Of a stretch of 64,000 nucleotides of DNA, positions 43,691-52,034 are shown in pieces. This stretch comes from Nocardia sp. NBC_00565 (GTDB lineage: Bacteria > Actinomycetota > Actinomycetes > Mycobacteriales > Mycobacteriaceae). The stretch is from positions 1,922,001 through 1,986,000 of the forward strand of contig NZ_CP107785.1 in the NCBI RefSeq assembly GCF_036345915.1, in the 5' to 3' direction. Under the pieces are notes generated by a model. The model searched no databases. It was not told the origin of the DNA and saw nothing but the letters and a program-made list of their open reading frames with translations. Numbering within the stretch: position 1 is the stretch's first letter; each line of letters begins with the position of its first letter. The position numbers were made by a program, and so were the translations under genes.

Positions 43691-43844
43691 GCCTGCGCCT
43701 CGCTGGCGCTCGGCTCCGGCATGACCGCGATGGCGGCTGCGCCTGTTGATCGCTCGCTGCGCTCGCTCATGCCTGCGCCTCGCTGGCGCTCGGCTCCGGC
43801 ATGAGCGCGATGGCGGCTGTGTCTGTTGATCGCTCGCTGCGCTC
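43685..43844. repeat. Two tandem 80-bp repeats
   Basis: Copy 1 is 43685-43764 and copy 2 is 43765-43844; only a few bases differ (for example gcctgttgat / tctgttgat contexts and c/g at one site). Each copy holds GCGAGCGCAGCGAGCGA-like sequence. On the minus strand each encodes a frame starting MSERSERS and ending PSASEAQA. Copy 1 spans the start of the SpoIIE-ATPase gene and provides an ATGA overlap. Confidence 0.85.
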
Positions 43845-43863
43845 GCTCACTTTATCCCGCCGT

Positions 43864-44502
43864 TCACCCTGGTGCCTCCAGTGCCCCGCCCCGGTGGCGT
43901 GCCGCGAGCACCAGTGCGTCGTCGGTGTCCTTGGCATGCCTGGCCAGGATTTCGGCGGTGATCTCGGCGGTGGATTTGGACAGATCAATGCCGCTGTCGG
44001 CGGATTCGGTGACGATACCGTCGGTGGACATCAGCAACAGATCGCCCGCGCGCACCGGGACGGTCTGGGCTTGTAGGTTCTGGGGTAGCCGATAGCCGAC
44101 GATGCCACCGGTCAGCAGGACCGTCGCGCGCATGGTGACGCCGATCGGCCCCGCGGTCAGAATCCGGGATTCGACATTGCCGACGCCGAGCCAGTGCACC
44201 GTATCGGCGGCGCCGAACAGCGCCAAAGAGACTGCGGCACCGCGGGTGTCGGACATTGCCCGGTGGCAGAGCACCATCAGGACATCCAGCGGTTCGGCGC
44301 GGTTCTCCGAGAGCACCTGCGCTGCGCGATCGGCGGCGTCGGCGGCGGCGGCGCCGTGGCCGAGTCCGTCCAGGACGGCGAAGAGCACCGAGCCGTCGCC
44401 CGCATCGAGGACGACGCCGCGATCACCGGAGACCCGCTGCCCGGGCAGCGCGCGACCGGCCACCGCCCACTCGATCCGGTCGATGATCCCGTCCTCATGC
44501 AC
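43864..44502 (-). CDS. RsbX-like PP2C-type phosphatase
   Basis: A 212-aa single-domain SpoIIE/RsbX phosphatase. Family motifs are SVLFAVLDGLGHGAAAADAA (about residues 37-56) and GDLLLMSTDGIVTES (about 152-166) with SAD acidic residues. RsbX dephosphorylates RsbR and RsbS to reset the stressosome. The GTG start at 44502 overlaps the rsbT-like gene by 8 bases, so the proteins are co-translated. The gene order RsbR, RsbS, RsbT, RsbX-like phosphatase matches known stressosome modules. Confidence 0.84.
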   Translation of the reverse strand: MHEDGIIDRIEWAVAGRALPGQRVSGDRGVVLDAGDGSVLFAVLDGLGHGAAAADAADRAAQVLSENRAEPLDVLMVLCHRAMSDTRGAAVSLALFGAADTVHWLGVGNVESRILTAGPIGVTMRATVLLTGGIVGYRLPQNLQAQTVPVRAGDLLLMSTDGIVTESADSGIDLSKSTAEITAEILARHAKDTDDALVLAARHRGGALEAPG

Positions 44503-44920
44503 CGTTGGGTACCCACTTCCACATCTCCACCAACGTGCCGCGGCCGGGTGCGGATTCGACGGTCAGCCGATCCATCAGCCGGCGCGCGCCGGGCAGGCCG
44601 AGTCCGAGACCGCGGCCGGTGGAGTACCCGTCGTCGAGTGCGCGGGCGATATCACGGATGCCGGGTCCCTGGTCCTCGGCCTGGACGACCAGTGCCTGTC
44701 GACCCTCCCGGTCATCGACCAGCAAACGTATTTCGCCGCTGCCCGCATAACTGGTGATGTTGCGGGCGATCTCGGAGATCGCCGTCGAGATCATGGTCAT
44801 ATCTGTCAGAGAAAATCCGAGCTTGGCCGCCAGCTCGCGTCCGGCTTGACGTGCGATCACGATGTCACCCGACACCTTGACCGCGATCACCAAGTTCTCA
44901 GCGGCCACTGTCACGACCAT
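44495..44920 (-). CDS. RsbT-like serine kinase / switch protein
   Basis: A 141-aa GHKL ATPase of the RsbT type. N box: AISEIARNITSYAGSG; G1: EDQGPGI; G2: GRGLGLGLPGARRLMD. In B. subtilis RsbT is held by the RsbR-RsbS complex, phosphorylates both, and when released activates the RsbU phosphatase. Its start overlaps the rsbS-like gene by 23 bases. Its target here may be the large SpoIIE protein encoded downstream. Confidence 0.88.
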   Translation of the reverse strand: MVVTVAAENLVIAVKVSGDIVIARQAGRELAAKLGFSLTDMTMISTAISEIARNITSYAGSGEIRLLVDDREGRQALVVQAEDQGPGIRDIARALDDGYSTGRGLGLGLPGARRLMDRLTVESAPGRGTLVEMWKWVPNGA

Positions 44921-45287
44921 CTCGCTGGCGACGGGCCGGGGTTTTGGCGTTCAGCCACGCCAAGCCCTCTTCCAAGTCGAGGGCGGTGTGCATGCCCTCG
45001 AAGGTGAGGCCGAGTTGCACCATGGCGAACGCGACTTCGGGTTGCAGTCCGACGATGACCGTTTCGGCACCGCGGAGCTGCGTCATGTGCGCGATGGTAC
45101 GCAGCGATCTGGCCGCGAACGAATCCATCACGTCGATCGCGGTGACGTCCACGATGATTCCGTGTGCTCGGTATTTGCTGACCTGTTTCATCAGGTCGTC
45201 CTGGAGGCGCTCGGTATCCGCGTCGGTCAAGGCTGACTGAACCGACGCGATTAGATAGGTACCTTGTTTGAGGATCGGAACCGGCAT
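44898..45287 (-). CDS. RsbS-like STAS stressosome protein
   Basis: A 129-aa single STAS domain. The phosphorylation-site serine is in DVTAIDVMDSFAARSLRTIA (about residues 46-65), matching Ser59 of B. subtilis RsbS (DSF motif). ILKQGTYLIASVQSALTD starts the domain and GMHTALDLEEGLAWL ends it. It lies 12 bases after rsbR and overlaps rsbT. It forms the stressosome core together with RsbR and holds RsbT when unphosphorylated. Confidence 0.88.
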   Translation of the reverse strand: MPVPILKQGTYLIASVQSALTDADTERLQDDLMKQVSKYRAHGIIVDVTAIDVMDSFAARSLRTIAHMTQLRGAETVIVGLQPEVAFAMVQLGLTFEGMHTALDLEEGLAWLNAKTPARRQRDGRDSGR

Positions 45288-45299
45288 AGGGGTGCCCGA

Positions 45300-46208
45300 T
45301 CAGCGCCCATCGCGTTCGGTGAGCATTCGATCGGTCACCCGCGTCACCTCGTAGCCCAGTAAACGTTCCGCCTCTTCGATACCACCCTGGAGGTCACCGA
45401 CCGCGTTCATCTTGGACAGGTCCAGGCCGATGGTCACCAGAGTGAGCGCGATCTCGGAGGACAGGCCGGTGATGATCACGTTGGCGCCCATCAGACCCGA
45501 TGCGTCAACGGTCTGCACCAGGTGGTTGGCCACCGTGGAGTCGATCGCGGGCACACCGGTGATGTCGATGACGACGACCTTCGCGCGATTGGCGCGGATC
45601 GCGCGCAGCAGCTGTTCGGTGAGCTGGCGGGCGCGCTGCGAATCCAGCACGCCGATGATCGGCAGGATCAGCAGCTGCTCACGGACCTGGAGCACCGGGG
45701 TCGACAGCTCGCGAATAGCTTCCTGCTGTTGGCGGATGACACGTTCGCGTTCCTGCACGAACGAGATGGCCACGGTGCTCGCGATGCGGTTCGCCGCGGG
45801 CTCGTAGGCATCCAGTACGGCGTTCAGTAATTCGAAGTCGGCCTGGTATTTCTCGAACAGCGAGCGAGCCAGCACGTCACGCAGGAGCAGCACGATGCCG
45901 AGGACCTCGTCGGTCTCGACTCCTCTCGGAATGATGCGCTCGGACAGATCGCGCGCGTAGGCCTGCAGTGCCTCGACGCTACCGGTCACGAGGACCTCGA
46001 CGTAGTTGTCATACATGGAGGTCGCCTCGGAGAAGATTTCCTCCGGGGTCATCGCGGTCAGCAGCTGGCCATCGGTGATGCGCCGGGCCCACTCTTCGCG
46101 CAGTGCGCTTCGATTCTGCCGCAGGTGCTCAACCAGCTGCGGAAGCAGGTTGTCGACCGGACCTACGGGCAGGGAATCCGCCGAAAGGCTCATGGACACC
46201 TCGGACAT
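45300..46208 (-). CDS. RsbR-like stressosome sensor protein
   Basis: A 302-aa RsbR paralogue. The N-terminal domain (about 20-155) is helical, with LREEWARRITDGQLL and RGVETDEVLGIVLLLRDVLA; no globin haem His is obvious. The linker helix QERERVIRQQQEAIRELSTP leads to the C-terminal STAS (about 180-285), with the phosphorylation site in DITGVPAIDSTVANHLVQ, where Ser-Thr stands at the Thr205 position of RsbRA. It would be the sensory component of the stressosome. The first gene of the rsb operon. Confidence 0.88.
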   Translation of the reverse strand: MSEVSMSLSADSLPVGPVDNLLPQLVEHLRQNRSALREEWARRITDGQLLTAMTPEEIFSEATSMYDNYVEVLVTGSVEALQAYARDLSERIIPRGVETDEVLGIVLLLRDVLARSLFEKYQADFELLNAVLDAYEPAANRIASTVAISFVQERERVIRQQQEAIRELSTPVLQVREQLLILPIIGVLDSQRARQLTEQLLRAIRANRAKVVVIDITGVPAIDSTVANHLVQTVDASGLMGANVIITGLSSEIALTLVTIGLDLSKMNAVGDLQGGIEEAERLLGYEVTRVTDRMLTERDGR

Positions 46209-46281
46209 GGATACTCCAGCCCCTTTCGACGGGTTTGTTGGAATAGTCGTGCGTTCGGCTGCGAGCCGATACCGAGCCTAG

Positions 46282-46935
46282 TCATACCCCATCCCGGTCA
46301 ACGCTGAAACCTGCGGTTAGCTCGATGGTAGATCCGGATTCCCGCTCGGGCGGGGCGAATCCGCGTGCCAGCGCCGCGAGCGCTTCGTCGAGGTAGACGG
46401 TGAGGTCGGCGTCGGCGCGGGCGAGCCAGGCGTCGAAGGCGGCGCGTGCGGCGGCCAGCGTGGTGCGGCCGACGGCGAGGGGGAGCAGCCCGTCCTCGGG
46501 CTCGCCGAGCCTGCGGGCGGCGAAGGCGCTCACGGCCTGTTCCCAGGCGTCGTAGTGCGCGCCCGCGGTGGCGGCGAGTGCGGGGATGACGCCGACCAGT
46601 TGCATGCGCATGCGCAGCTCGGGGACGTCCTCGGCGCGATATCGGTTGGCGTTCACCACAACTCGGCGCACAGCGGTCATCATCGGCACGTCGTCGGCAA
46701 CGGTGGCGAAGGCCGCGCGCAGGGCCGCGACCTCGTCGTTGAACTGGTACCAGAGCACCTCGGCCTTGGTGGGGAAGTAACGAAAAAAGGTGCGGCCGCT
46801 GACGCCCGCGGCGGCGGCGATCTGTTCGACGGTGGTTTCGTCGAAGCCCTGTTCGGTGAACAACCGCATCGCGATCAGTTCGAGTTCGCGCTTGCTCGTA
46901 CCGCGTGGACGGCCCCGCACCTTGGCATCTGTCAC
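46282..46935 (-). CDS. mftR: TetR regulator, MftR-like
   Basis: A 217-aa TetR regulator. Helix-turn-helix: RGRPRGTSKRELELIAMRLF and EQIAAAAGVSGRTFFRYFPT (about residues 8-55). The FFRYFPTKAEVLWYQFNDEV segment and RYRAEDVPELRMRMQLV followed by PALAATAGAHYDAWE resemble the mycofactocin regulator MftR, which responds to acyl-CoAs in mycobacteria. GTG start. It is divergent from the mftE gene with a 55-base gap that holds a palindrome. No other mycofactocin regulator is nearby. Confidence 0.72.
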   Translation of the reverse strand: MTDAKVRGRPRGTSKRELELIAMRLFTEQGFDETTVEQIAAAAGVSGRTFFRYFPTKAEVLWYQFNDEVAALRAAFATVADDVPMMTAVRRVVVNANRYRAEDVPELRMRMQLVGVIPALAATAGAHYDAWEQAVSAFAARRLGEPEDGLLPLAVGRTTLAAARAAFDAWLARADADLTVYLDEALAALARGFAPPERESGSTIELTAGFSVDRDGV

Positions 46936-46957
46936 GGCTACAGACTATGTCGGGGTT

Positions 46958-46983
46958 GATTATGTCAGTGACTGACGATAATC
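46958..46983. promoter_or_regulatory. Palindromic operator between mftR and mftE
   Basis: TCAGT-G-ACTGA (46965-46975 region) is an 11-bp odd palindrome flanked by GATTAT (46958-46963) and ATAATC (46978-46983). It lies in the short divergent gap, ending 7 bases before the mftE start, and is the expected site for the MftR-like repressor. Confidence 0.65.
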
Positions 46984-46990
46984 TCGCGGC

Positions 46991-47722
46991 ATGTCGGAAA
47001 GTGTCACGGAACACAGCGTTGCCGTGGCGCGACTCACCTGGCCGGAGGCGGGTGCGCGCGCCGCCGCGGGTGTGATCCTGGCCGTGCCGGTGGGAGCCAC
47101 CGAACAGCACGGACCACATCTGCCGCTGTCCACCGATACCGATATCGCGGTGGCATTGTGCGCGCGGCTGGCCCGATCGCGGCCGGATGTGCTCGTGGCA
47201 CCGGCGATTCCGTACGGATCCAGCGGTGAGCACGCGGGTTTCGCCGGCACGTTGTCCATCGGGCAGGCGGCGCTGGAGTTGCTGGTCGTGGAGCTGTGCC
47301 GGTCGGCCACCGATACTTTCGACCGCATCGTGCTCGTCAGCGGGCACGGCGGAAATCTCGAACCGCTGCGCAAGGCGCAGGAACTGCTGCGCACCGAGTC
47401 CAGGGACGTGCGGGTGTACATGCCGCGCTATCCGGGCGATCCGCACGCGGGCCGGTCCGAGACGTCGATGCAATTGGCACTGGGGCCGGCCGCAGTGCGA
47501 ACCGAGTTGGCCGTCGCCGGAAATACCAGGCCGCTGGCCGAGATCCTGCCGCAACTGCGAGCCGGGGGCGTGCGCGCGGTGAGCGTCAACGGCGTGCTCG
47601 GCGATCCATCGGGCGCGAACGCCGAGGAGGGCATTGCCCTGCTCGAGCAACTGACTACTGACCTGCATGACCAGATCCGGCTGTGGTGGCCGGTGACTTC
47701 CCCGAAAGGACTCCTCTCGTGA
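46991..47722 (+). CDS. mftE: MftE-like creatininase-family peptidase
   Basis: A 243-aa creatininase-family metalloenzyme that in the mycofactocin pathway removes the core dipeptide from the modified precursor. The metal motif is PVGATEQHGPHLPLSTDTDI; further metal and active-site blocks are PAIPYGSSGEHAGFAGT and VSGHGGNLEPLRKA, and GRSETSMQLAL follows. It matches MftE closely over its length. The stop overlaps the mftD start (GTGA at 47719-47722). No precursor gene (mftA) or radical-SAM gene (mftC) is present. Confidence 0.86.
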   Translation: MSESVTEHSVAVARLTWPEAGARAAAGVILAVPVGATEQHGPHLPLSTDTDIAVALCARLARSRPDVLVAPAIPYGSSGEHAGFAGTLSIGQAALELLVVELCRSATDTFDRIVLVSGHGGNLEPLRKAQELLRTESRDVRVYMPRYPGDPHAGRSETSMQLALGPAAVRTELAVAGNTRPLAEILPQLRAGGVRAVSVNGVLGDPSGANAEEGIALLEQLTTDLHDQIRLWWPVTSPKGLLS

Positions 47723-48933
47723 ACCCCTGGTTCGAAACCGTTGCCGAGGCGCAACGGCGGGCAAAGAAGCGACTGCCGAAATCGGTGTACGGCGCGTTGA
47801 TCGCCGGATCCGAGCGGGGGCAGACCATCGATGAAAATCAGCAGGCCTTCGCCGAACTCGGTTTCGCACCACACTGCGCGGGCCCGATCGGCGACCGCGA
47901 CCAGTCGACAACCATACTGGGACAGCAGCTTTCGATGCCGGTGCTGATCTCGCCGACCGGTGTGCAGGCGGTGCATCCGGACGGTGAGGTGGCCGTGGCG
48001 CGCGCGGCGGCGGCACGGGGCATCGCGATGGGGCTCAGTTCGTTCGCGAGCAAGCCCATCGAAGAGGTCATCGCGGCGAATCCGGCGACGTTCTTCCAGC
48101 TGTACTGGTGCGGCGGCAAAGACGAAATCCTGCAGCGGATGTCGCGCGCCAAGGCGGCGGGCGCGGTCGGGCTGATCCTGACCTTGGACTGGTCGTTCTC
48201 ACACGGACGCGACTGGGGCAGTCCGGTGATCCCGGAAAAGCTGGACCTGAAGACGATGCTGAAGTTCGCGCCGCAGACCCTGGCGCGACCGCGTTGGCTG
48301 GCGACTTATGCACGCTCTGGGCACATTCCGGATCTCACCGCGCCGAATATGGCCGTCGGTGACGGTCCGGCACCGGGCTTCTTCGGCGCCTACGGCGAGT
48401 GGATGGGCACGCCGGCACCGGATTGGGCGGATGTGGCGTGGATCTGCGAGCAGTGGGGCGGGCCGGTCATGCTCAAGGGCGTGATGCGGGTCGATGATGC
48501 GCGCCGGGCGGTGGATGCCGGTGTCGCGGCGATTTCGGTGTCCAATCACGGTGGCAACAATCTCGACGGGACACCCGCCGCGATCCGGGCGTTGCCGGTG
48601 GTGGCCGAGGCGGTCGGGTCGCAGATCGAGGTGGTTCTCGATGGCGGTATCCGGCGCGGTAGCGATGTGGTGAAGGCGGTGGCGCTCGGAGCTCGCGCGG
48701 TGATGATCGGGCGGGCCTACCTGTGGGGCCTGGCCGCGAACGGGCAGGCGGGCGTCGAGAATGTGCTCGACATTCTGCGCGGCGGTATTGATTCGGCACT
48801 GTTGGGACTGCGCAAGACCAGCGTCGGCGATCTCGATCGCGGCGATCTGGTGGTGCCGGACGGATTCGAGCGGGCGCTGGGCGTATCGGCTGCTGCGGCA
48901 TCGGCCCGCGCCGTGCGGTCGGCGTCGGCTTGA
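47719..48933 (+). CDS. mftD: MftD-like FMN-dependent dehydrogenase
   Basis: A 404-aa FMN-dependent alpha-hydroxy-acid dehydrogenase family protein. MftD converts the Val-Tyr-derived core to pre-mycofactocin. Matching blocks are WFETVAEAQRRAKKRLPKSV, ELGFAPHCAG, SPTGVQAVHPDGEVAVARAA, DWSFSHGRDWGSPVIPEKLD, SVSNHGGNNLDGTPAAIRAL, LDGGIRRGSDVVKAVALGA and GVENVLDILRGGIDSALLGL. GTG start with AAAGGA upstream. The order mftE-mftD is unlike the usual D-E order. Confidence 0.88.
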   Translation: MNPWFETVAEAQRRAKKRLPKSVYGALIAGSERGQTIDENQQAFAELGFAPHCAGPIGDRDQSTTILGQQLSMPVLISPTGVQAVHPDGEVAVARAAAARGIAMGLSSFASKPIEEVIAANPATFFQLYWCGGKDEILQRMSRAKAAGAVGLILTLDWSFSHGRDWGSPVIPEKLDLKTMLKFAPQTLARPRWLATYARSGHIPDLTAPNMAVGDGPAPGFFGAYGEWMGTPAPDWADVAWICEQWGGPVMLKGVMRVDDARRAVDAGVAAISVSNHGGNNLDGTPAAIRALPVVAEAVGSQIEVVLDGGIRRGSDVVKAVALGARAVMIGRAYLWGLAANGQAGVENVLDILRGGIDSALLGLRKTSVGDLDRGDLVVPDGFERALGVSAAAASARAVRSASA

Positions 48934-48967
48934 TCGTTGGTGGTTCGGGTCTATCCCGGATCCGGGC

Positions 48968-49438
48968 CTATTCGGCGGCCGCGGCTTTTCGATGATGGGC
49001 GAGGAGCGTGTCGTAGATATCGGCGAGCGCGGCCAGTTGTTGGTGGTCGAGCACGTCCACCATATGTCTGCGCACGCTCTGCACATGTGCGGGCGCGGCC
49101 GTGGTCAGCACGTCGGCGCCGCGCGGGGTCAGTCGCGCGGCGGTGCGGCGCGCGTCGTCCGGGATCGGTTCCCTGGCGACCAGCGTGCGCTTCTCCATGC
49201 GGGTGATCTGATGGGAGAGCCTGCTCTGCGACCATTCGAGTTTGGCGGCGAGATCGGCGAAGGTGAGTCGGTGATCGGGTGCTTCGGCTAGGTAGGCGAG
49301 CACCGAGTATTCGACGTAGGTGAGGTTCGACTCGCGGGATGAGTCGCGCCCGACCGCGGCGGCGATGAGGTCTCGCGTGCGCACGTACCCCACCCACGCA
49401 CGCATTTCGACATCATCGAGCCAGTGGGGATCGGTCAC
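48968..49438 (-). CDS. MarR family regulator
   Basis: A 156-aa MarR regulator. Winged helix: EYSVLAYLAEAPDHRLTFAD, LAAKLEWSQSRLSHQITRME, and the wing REPIPDDARRTAARLTPRG. GTG start. It is convergent with mftD and divergent from the fumarase gene. A perfect 10-bp palindrome lies 17 bases upstream of its start, so it is probably autoregulated. Whether it controls fumarase is unknown. Confidence 0.85.
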   Translation of the reverse strand: MTDPHWLDDVEMRAWVGYVRTRDLIAAAVGRDSSRESNLTYVEYSVLAYLAEAPDHRLTFADLAAKLEWSQSRLSHQITRMEKRTLVAREPIPDDARRTAARLTPRGADVLTTAAPAHVQSVRRHMVDVLDHQQLAALADIYDTLLAHHRKAAAAE

Positions 49439-49454
49439 GAGAGAGCTCCAAACT

Positions 49455-49498
49455 CTGACATGTCATTGAATTGTCGCGTCGCATGGTGTCGCGCGACA
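49455..49498. promoter_or_regulatory. MarR-site palindrome and hairpin ahead of fumarase
   Basis: TGACATGTCA (49455-49464) is a perfect 10-bp palindrome. It is followed by the inverted repeat TTGTCGCG (49470-49477) / CGCGACAA (49491-49498) with a 13-base loop. Both lie between the divergent MarR and fumarase genes. The first fits a MarR operator; the second could be an additional site or an mRNA leader element. Confidence 0.5.
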
Positions 49499-49670
49499 AC
49501 TGCCAGGACTGACAGGTAGCACTGCTGGGGTTGAACGTGCAACCTTTTGGGAGGATGCACCGAGTGAGGCTTGCCTAAGCAACGGTCGGCCCTGGATAAC
49601 TGGATACGCTTCTTGTGCTCGTGACCAGCCTGTAACCTAAGCCCGCAGGCCCGCCCGAAGGAGTGCGTCC

Positions 49671-51347
49671 GTGACCGCGCCGGATTTCCGCTATTCAGAT
49701 CTGCTGCCGATCGGCGCCGACGACACCCCGTACCGGTTGATCACCACCGAGGGCGTCAGCACTTTCGAGCACAACGGTCGCACCTTCCTGCAGGTCGAGC
49801 CGGCGGCGCTGCGCCTGCTGACCGCCGAGGCGATGCACGACATCAGCCACTACCTGCGGCCCGCGCACCTGTCCCAGCTGCGCCGGATCATCGATGATCC
49901 CGAGGCCAGCGGCAACGACCGCTTCGTCGCGCTCGATCTGCTCAAGAACGTCAACATCTCCGCGGGCGGCATCCTGCCGATGTGTCAGGACACCGGCACC
50001 GCGATCGTCATGGGCAAGAAGTCCGAGGGCGTGCTCACCGGCGTCGACGACGCCGAATGGATCAGCCGCGGCGTGTTCGACGCGTACACCAAGCTGAACC
50101 TGCGCTACTCGCAGCTCGCGCCGATCACCATGTGGGATGAGAAGAACACCGGAACCAATCTGCCGGCGCAGATCGAGTTGTACTCCACCGCGGGCGATCC
50201 CGCGCATCCGTCCTACAAATTCCTGTACATGGCCAAGGGTGGCGGTTCGGCCAACAAGTCGTTCCTGTACCAGGAGACCAAGGCCGTGCTCAATCCCACG
50301 CGCATGCTGGAATTCCTGGACGAGAAGATCCGCTCGCTCGGCACCGCCGCCTGCCCGCCGTATCACCTGGCGGTCGTAATCGGCGGCACCAGTGCGGAAT
50401 TCGCTTTGAAGACCGCCAAATACGCCTCCGCGCACTACCTGGACACCCTGCCCACCGAGGGTTCCATGGCCGCGCACGCGTTCCGCGATCTCGAGCTGGA
50501 AGAGGAAGTCTTCAAGCTCACCCAGGAGTTCGGTATCGGCGCGCAATTCGGCGGCAAGTACTTCTGCCACGATGTGCGCGTGGTGCGCCTGCCACGCCAC
50601 GGCGCCAGCTGCCCGGTGGCGATCGCGGTGTCGTGTTCGGCGGACCGCCAGGCGCTGGCCAAGATCACCCCGGAGGGTGTGTTCCTGGAGCAGCTCGAGC
50701 GCGAGCCCGCGCAGTACCTGCCGGAGCAGACCGACGCCATTCTCGGCGGCGATGTGGTCAAGGTCGACCTGAACCGGCCGATGGACGAAATCCGTGCCGA
50801 ACTCTCGAAATACCCGGTGAAGACCCGGCTTTCGCTGACCGGGCCCCTGGTGGTGGCGCGCGATATCGCGCACGCCAAGATCAAGGAGCGGCTCGACGCG
50901 GGCGAGCCGATGCCGGAGTACCTGCGCGAGATGGCCGTGTACTACGCCGGTCCGGCCAAGACGCCCGAGGGCTACGCGTCCGGTTCCTTCGGTCCGACGA
51001 CCGCCGGTCGAATGGACTCCTATGTCGATCAGTTCCAGGCGGCAGGCGGTTCGTTCGTCATGCTGGCCAAGGGCAACCGCTCCGCGCAGGTGACCAAGGC
51101 GTGCAAGGAGCACGGCGGCTTCTACCTCGGCTCCATCGGCGGGCCCGCCGCGCGGCTGGCACTGGACTGCATCAAGTCCGTCGAGGTGCTCGAATATCCC
51201 GAGCTCGGCATGGAAGCGGTCTGGAAGATCGAGGTCGAAGATTTTCCGGCGTTCATCGTAGTGGACGACAAGGGTAACGATTTCTTCGCCGAAACGCAGA
51301 AACCGATTGCGTTGCGGGTGCGGACTCGTTCGGCGGAACGCGTCTGA
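49671..51347 (+). CDS. fumA: Class I fumarate hydratase (4Fe-4S, FumA type)
   Basis: A 558-aa iron-sulfur fumarase that interconverts fumarate and malate. Cluster cysteine candidates lie in [27 protein letters not shown] and [15 protein letters not shown]. The C-terminal swivelling domain is present in [16 protein letters not shown] and [17 protein letters not shown]. Length matches the two-domain single-chain form. GTG start at 49671 after CGAAGGAG. Class I enzymes are oxygen-sensitive, in contrast to FumC; a separate FumC may exist elsewhere. Followed by a terminator hairpin. Confidence 0.93.
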   Translation: MTAPDFRYSDLLPIGADDTPYRLITTEGVSTFEHNGRTFLQVEPAALRLLTAEAMHDISHYLRPAHLSQLRRIIDDPEASGNDRFVALDLLKNVNISAGGILPMCQDTGTAIVMGKKSEGVLTGVDDAEWISRGVFDAYTKLNLRYSQLAPITMWDEKNTGTNLPAQIELYSTAGDPAHPSYKFLYMAKGGGSANKSFLYQETKAVLNPTRMLEFLDEKIRSLGTAACPPYHLAVVIGGTSAEFALKTAKYASAHYLDTLPTEGSMAAHAFRDLELEEEVFKLTQEFGIGAQFGGKYFCHDVRVVRLPRHGASCPVAIAVSCSADRQALAKITPEGVFLEQLEREPAQYLPEQTDAILGGDVVKVDLNRPMDEIRAELSKYPVKTRLSLTGPLVVARDIAHAKIKERLDAGEPMPEYLREMAVYYAGPAKTPEGYASGSFGPTTAGRMDSYVDQFQAAGGSFVMLAKGNRSAQVTKACKEHGGFYLGSIGGPAARLALDCIKSVEVLEYPELGMEAVWKIEVEDFPAFIVVDDKGNDFFAETQKPIALRVRTRSAERV

Positions 51348-51399
51348 AACGCGGCTGAACTGGGTGTGACCGCAACCAGGGCATCGACGCGGACACAGC

Positions 51400-51428
51400 G
51401 ATGTCACCCCGATCACCGGGGTGGCATC
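51400..51428 (+). terminator. Hairpin after fumarase
   Basis: GATGTCACCCC / GGGGTGGCATC, an 11-bp stem with one G-T pair and a loop of 7 bases, about 50 bases past the fumarase stop. Likely terminator. Confidence 0.55.
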
Positions 51429-51490
51429 GCCGCTGGCGCGAGGCACTCTTGATCGGGGAAGCCTTTTGTCGATGGAGGTCGAGGAGGGCA

Positions 51491-51919
51491 ATGAGTACGT
51501 CGTTTCGTATCTCGGAATCCGCCAGCCGTCGGTTGGCCGAACGTGCCGCTCGTGAGGGAACCAGTTCGGCCGCATTACTGAATCGTCTTATCCGGGAGGG
51601 TTTCGATCAGCTCGATCATCCCGGGATCGTGTTCCGCGGTCCCATCTCCGACCGTCGGGCCGCCCTGGCGGCGGGGCCGGATGTGTGGGAAGTTGTTGCG
51701 CGCCTACAGGAACTCGATGGGCCGGTGGAGCGCCGGATCGAGGTTTTGAGTCAGCAGTGCGATCTGCAGTCGCGGAAGATCAAGATCGCTATCGCGTACG
51801 CCAGGGCGCATGGGAGCGAGATCGTCGAGCGGATCGATCGGAATCGCGGGGCGGTCGCGGGGGCCGGATGTGTGGGGGAGTCGATCGGTCGCGCGGAGTG
51901 GGGGATTCGTCCGGTGTGA
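51491..51919 (+). CDS. RHH antitoxin-like DNA-binding protein
   Basis: A 142-aa protein. Residues 1-40 form a ribbon-helix-helix (TSFRISESASRRLAERAARE, GTSSAALLNRLIREGF). The middle segment HPGIVFRGPISDRRAALAAG followed by PDVWEVV resembles DUF433-type antitoxin winged helices, with IAIAYARAHGSEI as the last helix. The ATG at 51491 has GAGGAGGG upstream. Such proteins are antitoxins or regulators, but no PIN or other toxin gene is adjacent. The tail after residue 120 looks unstructured. Confidence 0.72.
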   Translation: MSTSFRISESASRRLAERAAREGTSSAALLNRLIREGFDQLDHPGIVFRGPISDRRAALAAGPDVWEVVARLQELDGPVERRIEVLSQQCDLQSRKIKIAIAYARAHGSEIVERIDRNRGAVAGAGCVGESIGRAEWGIRPV

Positions 51920-52034
51920 CCGGTTGTGCGCGTTGGCGAGTGCGCAAGGTGCGCTTGCCCGCGTGGTTTCGGCGTTGCTCCGCTCGATTCGGGCGAGGGG
52001 CGGAAAGGCTTGCGGTGCAATAGGGTTGCTTCGT

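Noticed and set aside
43685..43844. CRISPR array
   Set aside because: Only two directly adjacent 80-bp copies with no spacers and no cas genes.
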